Shown here: positions 52,598-61,468 of the stretch, in pieces
How positions within the stretch are numbered: position 1 is the stretch's first letter
Layout: every line of letters begins with the position of its first letter
From: Sulfuricurvum sp.
GTDB lineage: Bacteria > Campylobacterota > Campylobacteria > Campylobacterales > Sulfurimonadaceae
Length of the DNA stretch: 64,000 nucleotides
Assembly (NCBI RefSeq): GCF_028681615.1
Contig: NZ_JAQUHV010000007.1
Coordinates: 21,260-85,259, forward strand
Reading direction: 5' to 3'
Position numbers and translations under genes: made by a program
Notes under the pieces: model-generated
Told to the model about the DNA's origin: nothing
The model's database searches: none
Seen by the model: the letters and a program-made list of their open reading frames with translations, nothing else

Positions 52598-52642
52598 CTA
52601 TTTTGTCCGATTTTGTGGAGTGTGTAGAAGAGTAGGACAAAA
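52598..52642. repeat. inverted repeat TTTTGTCC ... GGACAAAA
   Basis: The 8-bp arms (52601-52608 and 52635-52642) are 26 bp apart in the 267-bp region between the SIR2-like and Tpx-like genes. The left arm is part of CTATTTTGTC, which recurs exactly upstream of nifH (63853-63862). The shared motif could be a binding site for a nif regulator; the sample is too small to be sure. No canonical sigma-54 site (GG-N10-GC) or NifA UAS (TGT-N10-ACA) was seen here. Confidence 0.35.
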
Positions 52643-52717
52643 ATGTCTAAGGAAGTTTGGTATGTTACGGATAACGTTCTACTGACATATTTGTTTGGAA
52701 AGCAGATTGATGGATGA
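52643..52717 (+). CDS. possible 24-residue small ORF
   Basis: ATG 52643 to TGA 52717 encodes MSKEVWYVTDNVLLTYLFG plus five residues, with AGGAC 4-5 nt before the start. It lies in the gap between two leftward genes, on the opposite strand, beside the inverted repeat above. Codon composition gives no strong signal at this length. It may be a small protein or a chance ORF. Confidence 0.22.
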   Translation: MSKEVWYVTDNVLLTYLFGKQIDG

Positions 52718-52792
52718 TTGAACGGAATTAAGATGTGTTATTAGAAAAGAAAAGGATAGAGCGTGGAGGTTTGTACGGTAATCACGAATAAA

Positions 52793-53299
52793 TTATCCGT
52801 GACACCCTTTTCCGGTATAGCAACTGTTGGCTGCTACGATCTTAGCCAGTGCTTTGTCGATACTAAACGGCTCACTTAGATCATTGAGGATTTCGTGGTA
52901 AAAGACTGCTCCGTCTTTCGAGATAATAAACAGTGATTTCGCTAGTTCTTTGTTAGAAAGACGGACACCGTAAAAGTCTCCGAAGGCTTCATCATAATCG
53001 TATCCGCTCAACCACTCTTCCAGTGTAGGCAATTCATGTTTGTCATTTGCAACGATCAGTGCTTTAGTGATTCCCCCTAATGCATTGAGTGATAGAAGAG
53101 TATCAATATCTTTTAGCTGCGACAGGAGTGCGTCGTCGATAAAAGGGGCACTGATGAGAAGCTGCGTCGCACCGTTTTGTCCGCCGATAGAAAAAATTTC
53201 GCCTGCACTGTTTTTCAGATCGACTTTCTCCGAACTATACCCGACGTCGAGCGGCATGTCTTCGAGCGTTAGAATGGAAGAATTATGATTGATTTGCAC
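52793..53299 (-). CDS. Tpx-like thioredoxin-fold protein without peroxidatic cysteine
   Basis: A 168-residue protein with the overall thiol peroxidase order (LTLEDMPLDVGYS; LPTLEEWLSGY ... FGDFYGVRLSNKELAKSLFIISKDGAVFYHEILNDLSEP). The peroxidatic-cysteine loop is ISAPFIDDALL with no Cys, and the resolving Cys is also gone. The only Cys are C160 and C166 in the tail (SCYTGKGCHG). It is therefore not a classic peroxidase; the tail may bind a metal. The start is GTG 53299 after AAAAGG. A palindrome covering a -10 box lies just upstream. Confidence 0.7.
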   Translation of the reverse strand: MQINHNSSILTLEDMPLDVGYSSEKVDLKNSAGEIFSIGGQNGATQLLISAPFIDDALLSQLKDIDTLLSLNALGGITKALIVANDKHELPTLEEWLSGYDYDEAFGDFYGVRLSNKELAKSLFIISKDGAVFYHEILNDLSEPFSIDKALAKIVAANSCYTGKGCHG

Positions 53300-53308
53300 G
53301 ATAAACCT

Positions 53309-53338
53309 TTTTTAACACTTATTATATAGTGTTAAAAA
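53309..53338. promoter_or_regulatory. palindrome TTTTTAACACT-N8-AGTGTTAAAAA over a -10 box
   Basis: A perfect 11-bp inverted repeat with an 8-bp spacer. On the minus strand the centre reads CTATATAATAAG, holding TATAAT as a probable -10 box for the Tpx-like gene that starts at 53299. A repressor or activator binding here would directly control it. It also follows the NifX-like stop (53368) by 30 bp but has no U-run for a terminator. Confidence 0.55.
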
Positions 53339-53367
53339 TGCATTTAGCGTTCTTATTTGGTGAAATA

Positions 53368-53811
53368 TTAGGCTACAGGATGAATATATTGCAGATGGTC
53401 AGTGATTTCGGTACCGATGAGAAAGTGATTGATCGCTTCTTCAGCCGTTTTTACGAACGGCGGTAATTTATGGATTTTGATCCCGACATTTTTCATGGCG
53501 AAGAGGGTATTGAGACAATATTGATCGACCAGTAAGTAGTCGCATTTCCCGATTACTTCAAGCAGGGCGTAATGTTCACTGATATGGTGGGGGTCTTGTG
53601 CTATTTCGCAGTCGCATTCACAAGCTTTCATCTTAGGATCGCGCACCATGTTACCCTCATGTTTTTCCCATGGATTGAGACGGGTTTCGTGGTGACGGTA
53701 ACGGACATCTTTTCGTTCCCCTAACACTTCGTAAATGGCAAACATAGTTGCACTGCAGGGGTTTTGGTGATATACACGCTTCATTGCATCCATAGGAATG
53801 GCTACCATCAT
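53368..53811 (-). CDS. NifX/NafY-like FeMo-cofactor-binding family protein
   Basis: A 147-residue protein of the dinitrogenase iron-molybdenum cofactor (NifB/NifX) family. It opens MMVAIPMDAMKRVYHQNP and has the core segment SEHYALLEVIGKCDYLLVDQYCLN. Between them it contains a cysteine cluster CECDCE, unusual for the family. NifX-type proteins carry FeMo-co precursors. AAGGAGTTGAATT precedes ATG 53811. It lies near nifB but on the other strand, with a large signalling gene between. Confidence 0.82.
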   Translation of the reverse strand: MMVAIPMDAMKRVYHQNPCSATMFAIYEVLGERKDVRYRHHETRLNPWEKHEGNMVRDPKMKACECDCEIAQDPHHISEHYALLEVIGKCDYLLVDQYCLNTLFAMKNVGIKIHKLPPFVKTAEEAINHFLIGTEITDHLQYIHPVA

Positions 53812-53960
53812 AATTCAACTCCTTATGTTAAGAATTGAAATTGCAAGTTCTGTTCTCATTATTTTCTCATTAGAATTGGGTAGTGGATGAAATATTTCCG
53901 TAACATTCAGTTTAAATCTTATAAAATGGGTTTAGTTATATTGAGAGGACGGGAGTTTTT

Positions 53961-56750
53961 ATGCAGTTGATCAACCACAAATATGAAACTGCTGATAAAC
54001 TTGAAACATTTCTGGATCAGGCTGTTGCTCATAAAGGAACTGTTTTTATTCAACTCTTCAGCGGAGTTATGGATAAAACATACATCCAGCCGATACTCGA
54101 TAGGATTTCAGTAATACTTCCGAATGCACTGCTGATCGGTGCTACGACTGCCGGAGAGATTATAGACGGGGTTATGACATCAGGGGAAATTATTGTCTCG
54201 GTTTCCCTGTTTGAGGCAACCACAGTCAAGACCTATTACTATCCCCGTACGGATTATTCCTCCGGAGCCCGTGTTGCGCAAGAGATTCTGACTGATCGTA
54301 CGAAAGTATGTATTGCACTGAGTGAAGGACTTAAAAGTGATTCTGAATCTTTTTTAGACGGGTTTACGTCCATCCGTAATGATGTGGTTCTTGCAGGTGG
54401 AAATGCGGGAGACGATTTGACGTTTACCCGAACCTATGTTTTTAAAGACAGTACCATATACGATGAGGGAATTGTACTTGCAGTATTGGAAAGCGATGTT
54501 TTAAATGTAAATCATGCCTATTCGCTTAACTGGACGATGATCGGCAAAGAGATGACGGTAACGCGTGCGGATAAAAATGTTATCTATGAGATTGACGGTA
54601 GGGATGTTCGTGAGCTGTATACCCACTATTTAGGGGAAGAGACGATACAGGCGATCCCAGCCAGTGCGATTGAGTTTCCATTGATAAAAGTCGAAGATGG
54701 GGTTGAGATCGCCCGTTCCATGATCGGGCAGACTGAAGACGGCGGTTTTATTTATGCCGGGCATTTTCATGAAGGCGACAGAGTCCGTTTTGCTATCGGG
54801 AACATTGAAGAGATATTGGAACGTGCCAACAATATGCGTGAAAACGTCGCCTCCGATCCTGCAGAAGCGATTTATATTTATTCATGTTCCGTCCGAAAGC
54901 TTTTTCTGAAAGATCAACTCAATTATGAGTTTGGATTGCTGAATGAGGTCGCTCCAACTGCCGGATTATTTACCTATGGTGAGTTTTTTCACTCCATGTC
55001 GGGCAATCAGCTGCTCAATATTACAACGACAACCCTCTCACTGAGTGAGTCAGAGCGAAATACATTTCCTCAAAATCAGGAATCAAAACATCGTTATCAT
55101 CACACTATGCTCAAAGCGCTCACCCATTTGGTAAATGAAACCCAGCATGAGCTAAACGATTACATTAAAATTCTTGATCAATACAAAATGGTGCTCGATC
55201 AAAGTTCCATTGTTTCCAAAACCGATGCAGAGGGTAATATTACCTATGTCAATGATGTTTTTTGCGAGATTTCGGGATATACCCGTGAAGAGCTGATCGG
55301 ACAAAAACATAGTGTAGTTCGTCATCCTGATACGGATCCGGGGATTTTTGTAGATTTATGGAAAACAATTAAAGAGGGGAAAGTTTGGAAAAAGACATTT
55401 AGAAATCTTTCTAAAACGGGAAAAGAGTATTACGTCAAAACCGTGATTGCTCCAATCTTTGATGATCGCGGGAATGTTGTAGAATTTATCGCTGCACGGG
55501 TTGATGTCACCGAACTGATCACCAAAGATCAAATTATCCGTCGACAGTTGATCGATCCTCTGAGCAAATTAAAAAACCGTACCGCTTTGCTCGGAGATTT
55601 GGAAAGCGGTGAGGATAAAATCACCCTAATATTGCTTAATATTGACAGGTTTTCAACTATCAATGATTACTTTGGCTATACGATCGGTGATGAACTCCTC
55701 AAAGCGTTTGCAGAACGCCTGGAAGCAATTTCCGATCATGACTTTCTCTATCGTATAAGCGGCGATGAATTCGCGGTTATTTGTGTCAATCATACATTTG
55801 ATGAAAGTTTGAAAGATTATGTCATTGGACAAATTAATAAACTCGAAAATTTCAAATATAACGTTGCCGGACATGAAATATCGGTAAACGTCTCCGCAGG
55901 AATAGCCAATGCAGCGTATTCCGATGTGTATAACCTGGCGCATATGGCACTTAAAGAGGCCAAAGAACAACGGGATAAACTGATTATTTTCAATGACAAT
56001 ATCGCTTTGACCGAAAAAACACGTAACAATATTTGGATCTTTGATAAAATCAAATCGGCGATTGAGGACGATCGGATTGTTCCGTATTTTCAAGGAATCG
56101 TGGATAATCAAACCCGTCGTATTGTGAAATACGAATCGCTCATCCGTTTAGTCGAGCCTGACGGTACCGTTTTAAGTCCGTTTTGGTTTTTGGAACATGC
56201 AAAAAGATCAAAACTGTACGATAAACTGACACGGATCATGATTGCTAAGACATTTGCTGCATTTGAAAATCTAAAGTATGAGTTTTCTTTGAATTTGACG
56301 GTCAACGATATTATCTCGGATGAAACACGTTCTTATATCTATAAAATACTCGAACATTCATCAGCATCAAAACGTGCGGTTTTTGAGATTGTTGAGTCAG
56401 AAGGGATCGTTAATTATGAAGAAGTAATCGAATTCATACGGCATGTAAAACAATTCGGCTGTAAAATCGCAATCGATGATTTCGGTACAGGATATTCGAA
56501 TTTTAGCTATCTCAGTAAGCTGGATGTCGACTATATCAAAATTGACGGTTCACTGATCAAAAATATTAATCGTGATCAAGATCATCTTTTGACGGTCGAA
56601 AGTATCCTCTTTTATGCCCGTAGGAAAGGGATAGAGACCATTGCGGAATTTGTTGAAGACGAAGCGATTTTTTCAACATTATTAAACTTTGGGGTCGATT
56701 ATTCACAAGGTTACCTCTTTTCCACGCCACAACCGACAATCGAAGCATAG
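53961..56750 (+). CDS. FIST-PAS-GGDEF-EAL signalling protein
   Basis: A 929-residue soluble protein with FIST_N (about 25-215), FIST_C (about 220-365), PAS (about 400-515), GGDEF (about 535-685) and EAL (about 690-925) domains. The cyclase motif is SGDEF and no I-site is present, so cyclase activity is doubtful. EAL is ESL, but the other catalytic residues remain (IAIDDFGTGYSN, KIDGSLIK, AEFVEDE), so phosphodiesterase activity is possible. FIST domains bind small ligands, possibly amino acids. GGGAGTTTTT precedes the ATG. It is inserted between nifX-like and nifB. Confidence 0.93.
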   Translation: MQLINHKYETADKLETFLDQAVAHKGTVFIQLFSGVMDKTYIQPILDRISVILPNALLIGATTAGEIIDGVMTSGEIIVSVSLFEATTVKTYYYPRTDYSSGARVAQEILTDRTKVCIALSEGLKSDSESFLDGFTSIRNDVVLAGGNAGDDLTFTRTYVFKDSTIYDEGIVLAVLESDVLNVNHAYSLNWTMIGKEMTVTRADKNVIYEIDGRDVRELYTHYLGEETIQAIPASAIEFPLIKVEDGVEIARSMIGQTEDGGFIYAGHFHEGDRVRFAIGNIEEILERANNMRENVASDPAEAIYIYSCSVRKLFLKDQLNYEFGLLNEVAPTAGLFTYGEFFHSMSGNQLLNITTTTLSLSESERNTFPQNQESKHRYHHTMLKALTHLVNETQHELNDYIKILDQYKMVLDQSSIVSKTDAEGNITYVNDVFCEISGYTREELIGQKHSVVRHPDTDPGIFVDLWKTIKEGKVWKKTFRNLSKTGKEYYVKTVIAPIFDDRGNVVEFIAARVDVTELITKDQIIRRQLIDPLSKLKNRTALLGDLESGEDKITLILLNIDRFSTINDYFGYTIGDELLKAFAERLEAISDHDFLYRISGDEFAVICVNHTFDESLKDYVIGQINKLENFKYNVAGHEISVNVSAGIANAAYSDVYNLAHMALKEAKEQRDKLIIFNDNIALTEKTRNNIWIFDKIKSAIEDDRIVPYFQGIVDNQTRRIVKYESLIRLVEPDGTVLSPFWFLEHAKRSKLYDKLTRIMIAKTFAAFENLKYEFSLNLTVNDIISDETRSYIYKILEHSSASKRAVFEIVESEGIVNYEEVIEFIRHVKQFGCKIAIDDFGTGYSNFSYLSKLDVDYIKIDGSLIKNINRDQDHLLTVESILFYARRKGIETIAEFVEDEAIFSTLLNFGVDYSQGYLFSTPQPTIEA

Positions 56751-56907
56751 TCTCTGTAGGCTTCGGTTGCAACTGCTACAAAAACGTCTCATTTTGTTGA
56801 ACTCTCCTTTTTAAACCTATAGAACATTCATTGCATTAACCCTTTTAGAAAATGTTTCCGCCGGATGAGGTTGTGAATCATTTAATGACACTTACAAAGG
56901 AGTTATT

Positions 56908-58323
56908 ATGAGTTGTTCCTCAAGCGGAAATGAATCTTTTATGCCCGAAGATATTCAAGCGAAGATACACAATCATCCATGTTATTCAGAGGGAGCGCAC
57001 CATCACTATGCCCGTATTCACGTAGCGGTAGCACCGGCGTGTAATATTCAATGTAATTATTGTAATCGTAAATACGACTGTTCGAATGAAAGTCGACCGG
57101 GAGTAACCTCAGAACGTCTTACCCCTGAAGAAGCGGCAAAAAAAGTACTTCTCGTTGGTGGTGAAGTACAACGTATGAGTGTACTCGGTATTGCAGGCCC
57201 GGGTGATGCGTTGGCCAACCCGAAGAAAACATTTGAAACATTCGGAATGGTTCGCGAATTTGCACCGGATCTTAAACTTTGTCTCTCAACAAACGGTTTG
57301 GAATTACCGAACTTTATCGATGAGATGGTTGAATACAATATCGATCATATTACCGTAACCATCAACAGCGTTGATGAAACGGGTGAGATCGGTAGTCAAA
57401 TCTATCCGTGGATTTTTCATAACAATAAACGTATTTATGGAAAAGAAGCGGCAAAAATTCTTTTGGAAAATCAACTCGAAGGGATGAAAAAATGTGTTGA
57501 AAAGGGGATCTTGATCAAAGCAAACTCGGTTCTTATCCCTGGAATCAATGACAAACATCTTCCGGAAGTTTCCAAGAAACTCAAAGAGATCGGTGTTTTC
57601 TTGCATAATATCATGCCGATCCTCTCAGAGCCGGAATTCGGAACAGCATTTGCCCTAGCCGGTGTACCGAGTGCTACTGACCAAGAACAAATGGCGGTTC
57701 AGGAAGCATGCGGTATGGATATGAAATTGATGCAGCACTGCCGTCAATGCCGTGCGGATGCAGTCGGTCTTATCGGTGAAGACCGTGGGGCGGAATTTAC
57801 AAAAGATACGTTTGCCGGACTCAGCTTCGACGAACTTCAAATCAAATACGATCTTGAAGCACGTCAAGCAGCCCAAGCGAAAATCGAAGAGTTCCGATTC
57901 TTCCTTGATCAAGCGAACGAACGTGTACGTAAAGAGAAAGAAGAACTCAGCTCTACCGGTGTGACCATCCTTGTAGCGGTAACGACTGCTGGTGAGGGGA
58001 TGATCAACCAACATTTCGGAAGTGTCAAAGAATTCTTGATCTATGAAGCCGGTGATAAAGGTATCCGATTTATCCATCACCGTAAAGTAGATTACGAATA
58101 TTGTGCAGGTCCGGACGGAACCAATCCATTGGCTCCAATCTTGGAAAAACTCAAAGACGTACAATTGATCCTTACGGCTAAAATCGGCGGATGTCCACAA
58201 GACGATCTTAAAGCTGCCGGAATCATTGCAGATCAAAGTTATGCGTATGAGCCGATCGAAATTTCGGTCCTAAAAGCATCACGCAAATACTTCGGTATGG
58301 ATGAAAACGCAGAAGTGAATTAA
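56908..58323 (+). CDS. nifB: nitrogenase cofactor biosynthesis protein NifB
   Basis: A 471-residue radical SAM enzyme that makes NifB-co, the precursor of the nitrogenase FeMo-cofactor. The cluster motif is CNIQCNYCNRKYDC (CxxxCxxC plus the next Cys), followed by GIAGPGDALANPKKTFETF. A C-terminal NifX-like domain (about 350-460, with HFGSVKEFLIYEAGD) is fused, as in proteobacterial NifB. ACAAAGGAGTTATT precedes the ATG. It heads a rightward nif operon. Confidence 0.97.
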   Translation: MSCSSSGNESFMPEDIQAKIHNHPCYSEGAHHHYARIHVAVAPACNIQCNYCNRKYDCSNESRPGVTSERLTPEEAAKKVLLVGGEVQRMSVLGIAGPGDALANPKKTFETFGMVREFAPDLKLCLSTNGLELPNFIDEMVEYNIDHITVTINSVDETGEIGSQIYPWIFHNNKRIYGKEAAKILLENQLEGMKKCVEKGILIKANSVLIPGINDKHLPEVSKKLKEIGVFLHNIMPILSEPEFGTAFALAGVPSATDQEQMAVQEACGMDMKLMQHCRQCRADAVGLIGEDRGAEFTKDTFAGLSFDELQIKYDLEARQAAQAKIEEFRFFLDQANERVRKEKEELSSTGVTILVAVTTAGEGMINQHFGSVKEFLIYEAGDKGIRFIHHRKVDYEYCAGPDGTNPLAPILEKLKDVQLILTAKIGGCPQDDLKAAGIIADQSYAYEPIEISVLKASRKYFGMDENAEVN

Positions 58324-58333
58324 GGAGCCTGTT

Positions 58334-59449
58334 ATGGCACTCATCAATGACACCACATTACGCGACGGGGAACAAGCTCCCTATGTCGCATTTAATACGG
58401 AAGAAAAACTTCGTATCGCAACGCTTCTCGATGCGTGCGGTGCGGATGAACTTGAAATCGGTATTGCAGCAATGGGTGTCAAAGAGCGAGATGACATAAA
58501 AGAGCTTTTGGCTTTAGGGCTAAAGGCTCGTATGATGACCTGGAATCGGATGAAGATGGAAGATTTGGATGCTTCTTTATCTTGCGGGGTAAAAGCGGTC
58601 GATCTCTCTATTCCTGTCTCTGATCTTCTTATCGATGTTAAATTCGGCGGCAGTAAAGCCAAAGTATTAAGCGAACTCGAACGTGTCGTTACTTCAGCAA
58701 CACGTGAGGGGGTATTCGTCTGCATCGGCGGTGAAGACAGCTCCAGAGGGAGCCATGAATTCATCAAAGAAGTTATGGAACTTGCCCGTGAATGCGGTGC
58801 ATCACGATTCCGTTACTGCGATACAATCGGTGTAATGACGCCGACACAAACCTACACTGCAATAAAGTCATTATGTGACCTGAATCTCCTCCCGATTGAA
58901 ATGCACACACACAATGATTTTGGCCTTGCCAATGCCAATGCCCTCAGCGGTATTGATGCAGGGGCTATCAGTATGAATACAACCGTAATCGGATTAGGAG
59001 AACGTGCTGGGAACGCTTCGTTTGAACAGATTCTCATGGCACTAAAACATCTCTACGGTGAAGCACGTCCCATAGATGCACACCTAATCCGAAATTTAGT
59101 TCAAACCGTAGCGGCAGCTGCCAATGTGGCGCTCGCATCCAATGCACCTGTCGTGGGTGAAAATATTTTTGCCCATGAGAGCGGCATCCATGCGAGCGGT
59201 ATGATGAAAGATTCTCACGCGTATGAGCCTTACGAGGCCGAAGAAGTTGGTTTACAAAGTTCATTTCCGATCGGCAAGCACTCAGGGAGTGCTACAATAA
59301 GCTACCATCTTGCACGGATGGGGATTACGGCCGATACAAGAATACTTCGGGATATGCTTCCGAAAATCCGGGAAATTGTCACATCACGCAAGCGTGTACT
59401 CGACATCAGTGAACTAAAATCACTTTATCAGGATACGATATGTATATAG
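58334..59449 (+). CDS. nifV: homocitrate synthase NifV
   Basis: A 371-residue LeuA-like TIM barrel enzyme that makes homocitrate, the organic ligand of FeMo-co, from 2-oxoglutarate and acetyl-CoA. Family motifs are NDTTLRDGEQAPYVAF at the start, MHTHNDFGLANAN and GIHASGMMKD. It has no regulatory LeuA domain, as usual in NifV. It lies 10 bp downstream of nifB, and the next gene overlaps its end by 10 bp. Confidence 0.96.
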   Translation: MALINDTTLRDGEQAPYVAFNTEEKLRIATLLDACGADELEIGIAAMGVKERDDIKELLALGLKARMMTWNRMKMEDLDASLSCGVKAVDLSIPVSDLLIDVKFGGSKAKVLSELERVVTSATREGVFVCIGGEDSSRGSHEFIKEVMELARECGASRFRYCDTIGVMTPTQTYTAIKSLCDLNLLPIEMHTHNDFGLANANALSGIDAGAISMNTTVIGLGERAGNASFEQILMALKHLYGEARPIDAHLIRNLVQTVAAAANVALASNAPVVGENIFAHESGIHASGMMKDSHAYEPYEAEEVGLQSSFPIGKHSGSATISYHLARMGITADTRILRDMLPKIREIVTSRKRVLDISELKSLYQDTICI

Positions 59450-60267
59450 GATGGCTCAAATATGTGGATGTACCGGAGCTCATTAAAATTGCTGAAGATG
59501 TAGGTTGGCTGCTGGATGGTTATCATGTCAAACTCATGATGATGCATGCTCCTCATTTGTGTTACGGAGCCTATGACGAGGGTGTTTTAGTCGGAGCCAT
59601 TATGGCGGTCGAGTTTGAACGCTCAGCAATGATAAAATATTTTATGGTCAAACCCAGCCACCAAAAACAAGGAATCGGACGACGTTTGTTTAATACCCTT
59701 TTTGGAGTGTTAAAAGACGAGCATCCTTCTTTGTATCTTCATGCCAATCCGCATTTGAAAAGTTTTTTCGAACAAAGCGGTTTTAAGAGCGTAATGGAAG
59801 TAGGGCGTTTTCTCAATGTAGGCAAAGTTCCGCCGTTTAGTTTTACCAATGCTCAGGCAAAAGAACTTGACGGCGGAAATTTCGATGCGACAATCCGTAA
59901 AATCGATTTTGAAACATTTGGCGAAGATCGTATGGGATTTATGCTCGATGAAATGGAACGCAATAGTTCACTCAAATTTGCATTACCGAATTCGTTTCAG
60001 CACTCCAGTGTGATTAATGCGCGCGGCGTCTATCTGGGGCCTTGGCAATGTCGTGAAGGCTTTGAGGATGAAGCAGAGAAAATGATGCAGGGTGTCTTGT
60101 ATTTTAGAGGGCTTAAAAAAGTCTTGGCAGATGTTCCTCTCGGGAATAAACGTGCGGTAAAACTTTTTGAAGATTATCATTTTCAACAAAAAGGGACATT
60201 CTTGCATATGTGTTACGGTGACTTCCATCCCGTCAAATTTGAAAATATTTATGCATTTTCACTTTAG
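59440..60267 (+). CDS. nif-linked two-domain GNAT-type acetyltransferase
   Basis: A 275-residue protein with an N-terminal GNAT domain (acetyl-CoA motif YFMVKPSHQKQGIGRRLFNTL, residues about 60-85) and a second, more divergent GNAT-like domain (about 150-270). Its ATG overlaps the nifV stop by 10 bp, so it is translated with the nif operon. The substrate is unknown. The link to nitrogen fixation is from position only. Confidence 0.82.
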   Translation: MYIGWLKYVDVPELIKIAEDVGWLLDGYHVKLMMMHAPHLCYGAYDEGVLVGAIMAVEFERSAMIKYFMVKPSHQKQGIGRRLFNTLFGVLKDEHPSLYLHANPHLKSFFEQSGFKSVMEVGRFLNVGKVPPFSFTNAQAKELDGGNFDATIRKIDFETFGEDRMGFMLDEMERNSSLKFALPNSFQHSSVINARGVYLGPWQCREGFEDEAEKMMQGVLYFRGLKKVLADVPLGNKRAVKLFEDYHFQQKGTFLHMCYGDFHPVKFENIYAFSL

Positions 60268-60277
60268 GGGTTAGATT

Positions 60278-60502
60278 ATGAATCTTCTTGAAACCTGCGT
60301 GAATGAAAAATGCAGAGTCTTATCCATAGCACTGGATGATACGTTAAAAGATCATTTGTGTGCTATGGGCATTTGTCCAAATGCAACGCTGTGCGTAAAG
60401 CGTTACGGTCTCTTTAAAAGCAGCGTGCAGGTTCAGATCGGTGAACGTGTTGTTGCATTAGGAAAAGACCAAGCACGGCACATCGAAATACGTGTTGCCT
60501 AA
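60278..60502 (+). CDS. FeoA-domain small protein
   Basis: A 74-residue SH3-like FeoA-domain protein (LKDHLCAMGICPNATLCVKRYG, QVQIGERVVALGKDQARHI). FeoA domains bind and regulate FeoB-type iron transport, and small FeoA proteins also appear in nif operons. No feoB lies nearby, so a role in iron handling for nitrogenase is inferred. It is 10 bp from the GNAT gene, with AGGGGTTAGATT before the ATG. Confidence 0.85.
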   Translation: MNLLETCVNEKCRVLSIALDDTLKDHLCAMGICPNATLCVKRYGLFKSSVQVQIGERVVALGKDQARHIEIRVA

Positions 60503-60539
60503 CGTTAGCTGCATGAAATTAAAAAAAAAAGGATAAACT

Positions 60540-60737
60540 ATGTCAGATATGACTGAAGCAGACCACAAAAAAGAACTGGCGAAACTCAAACGATTCGCTG
60601 TTGAAATTGCATCGGAAATCCATGATATCGTCGAAGATACGGTATGGACAAACCATGTCAAAATGCCGGAACTTGCTCAAAAATTGTATGAAGCCGTCGA
60701 AAAGGCAAATAATTACAAGGCAGAGCACTCCCTCTAA
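60540..60737 (+). CDS. CCE_0567-family (DUF683) nif-associated metalloprotein
   Basis: A 65-residue helical-hairpin protein (KKELAKLKRFAVEIASEIHD followed by IVEDTVWTNHV) matching the small DUF683/CCE_0567 proteins of nif clusters, which dimerise into four-helix bundles and bind metal. AAGGATAAACT precedes the ATG. It is part of the nifB-nifV operon, 10 bp before the Cys-rich protein. Confidence 0.82.
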   Translation: MSDMTEADHKKELAKLKRFAVEIASEIHDIVEDTVWTNHVKMPELAQKLYEAVEKANNYKAEHSL

Positions 60738-60747
60738 GGGGTGGGTC

Positions 60748-61026
60748 ATGGCTACCAAGGAAGAAGTATTAGCCCTTGAAATCTGTGAATGCGGATGCAA
60801 GAATGTCGCGGATGCAATCAAGATATTTCAAGAGACCGATCTTCCGTATAAAAAGGCGAAAAAACTCGTCACAGAGTGTGACAAAAGCTGCTGTCGTGCA
60901 GCTCTTCTCAGACTGTTTGATATGACTTATTTCGGTAAATTCGATTACGATGAGATCGAGCGTTTGATTCAATTACGTCATGATAAGCTTGGTGAACTCT
61001 TAGAACGGATGAAAAATGGACGCTGA
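60748..61026 (+). CDS. Cys-rich nif-operon protein, possibly Fe-S-binding
   Basis: A 92-residue protein starting at ATG 60748 with AAGGGGTGGGTC upstream; a longer frame exists but is not supported. It has six Cys in two groups: C13-x-C15-x-C17 and C44-x3-C48-C49. The spacing recalls BFD-type [2Fe-2S] ferredoxins, though not exactly. No family is recognised. It is part of the nif operon, and the following GNAT gene overlaps its end by 11 bp. Confidence 0.7.
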   Translation: MATKEEVLALEICECGCKNVADAIKIFQETDLPYKKAKKLVTECDKSCCRAALLRLFDMTYFGKFDYDEIERLIQLRHDKLGELLERMKNGR

Positions 61027-61468
61027 TATACAAATTCGTTATGCATATGCTGAAGATATCGAAGCAATGACTGAATTGTTATCGGAACTTTTTGCGATCG
61101 AAGATGATTTTCTTATCGATCCGGCTAAACAGAAGCAGGGATTGGAATTGCTTCTTCAAAAACCGGATGCAAAAGTTTTGATAGCAACGGATTCCAACCG
61201 TATAATTGGGATGGTTTCGATGCAGTGTCTTATCTCAACTGCCGGCGGAGCACGAGTCGGTTTAATCGAAGATATGATCATTACCTTTGAATACCGTGGT
61301 ATGGGAATAGGAAGTTTGTTACTGGATTCGATGATCGAAGAAGCGGGAGAATTGGGCTATGCACGTCTTTCACTAGCTGTTGACAGACGAAATGATGCGG
61401 CACTCGATTTTTATAAAAGATTTGAGTTTAAGTCTAGCAATATGGGGCTGCTGTATCGAAATCTTTAG
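61016..61468 (+). CDS. GNAT-family acetyltransferase in the nif operon
   Basis: A 150-residue single-domain GNAT protein with the acetyl-CoA motif LIEDMIITFEYRGMGIGSLL and the C-terminal RNDAALDFYKRFEF. Its start overlaps the Cys-rich gene by 11 bp, and its end overlaps the convergent PAS-GGDEF gene by 4 bp. It is the last gene of the nifB operon. Substrate unknown. Confidence 0.88.
   Translation: MDADIQIRYAYAEDIEAMTELLSELFAIEDDFLIDPAKQKQGLELLLQKPDAKVLIATDSNRIIGMVSMQCLISTAGGARVGLIEDMIITFEYRGMGIGSLLLDSMIEEAGELGYARLSLAVDRRNDAALDFYKRFEFKSSNMGLLYRNL

Noticed and set aside
56752..56790. Weak hairpin (TGTAG...CTACA) after the FIST gene as a terminator
   Set aside because: Only about five paired bases with bulges and no U-run; not reliable.
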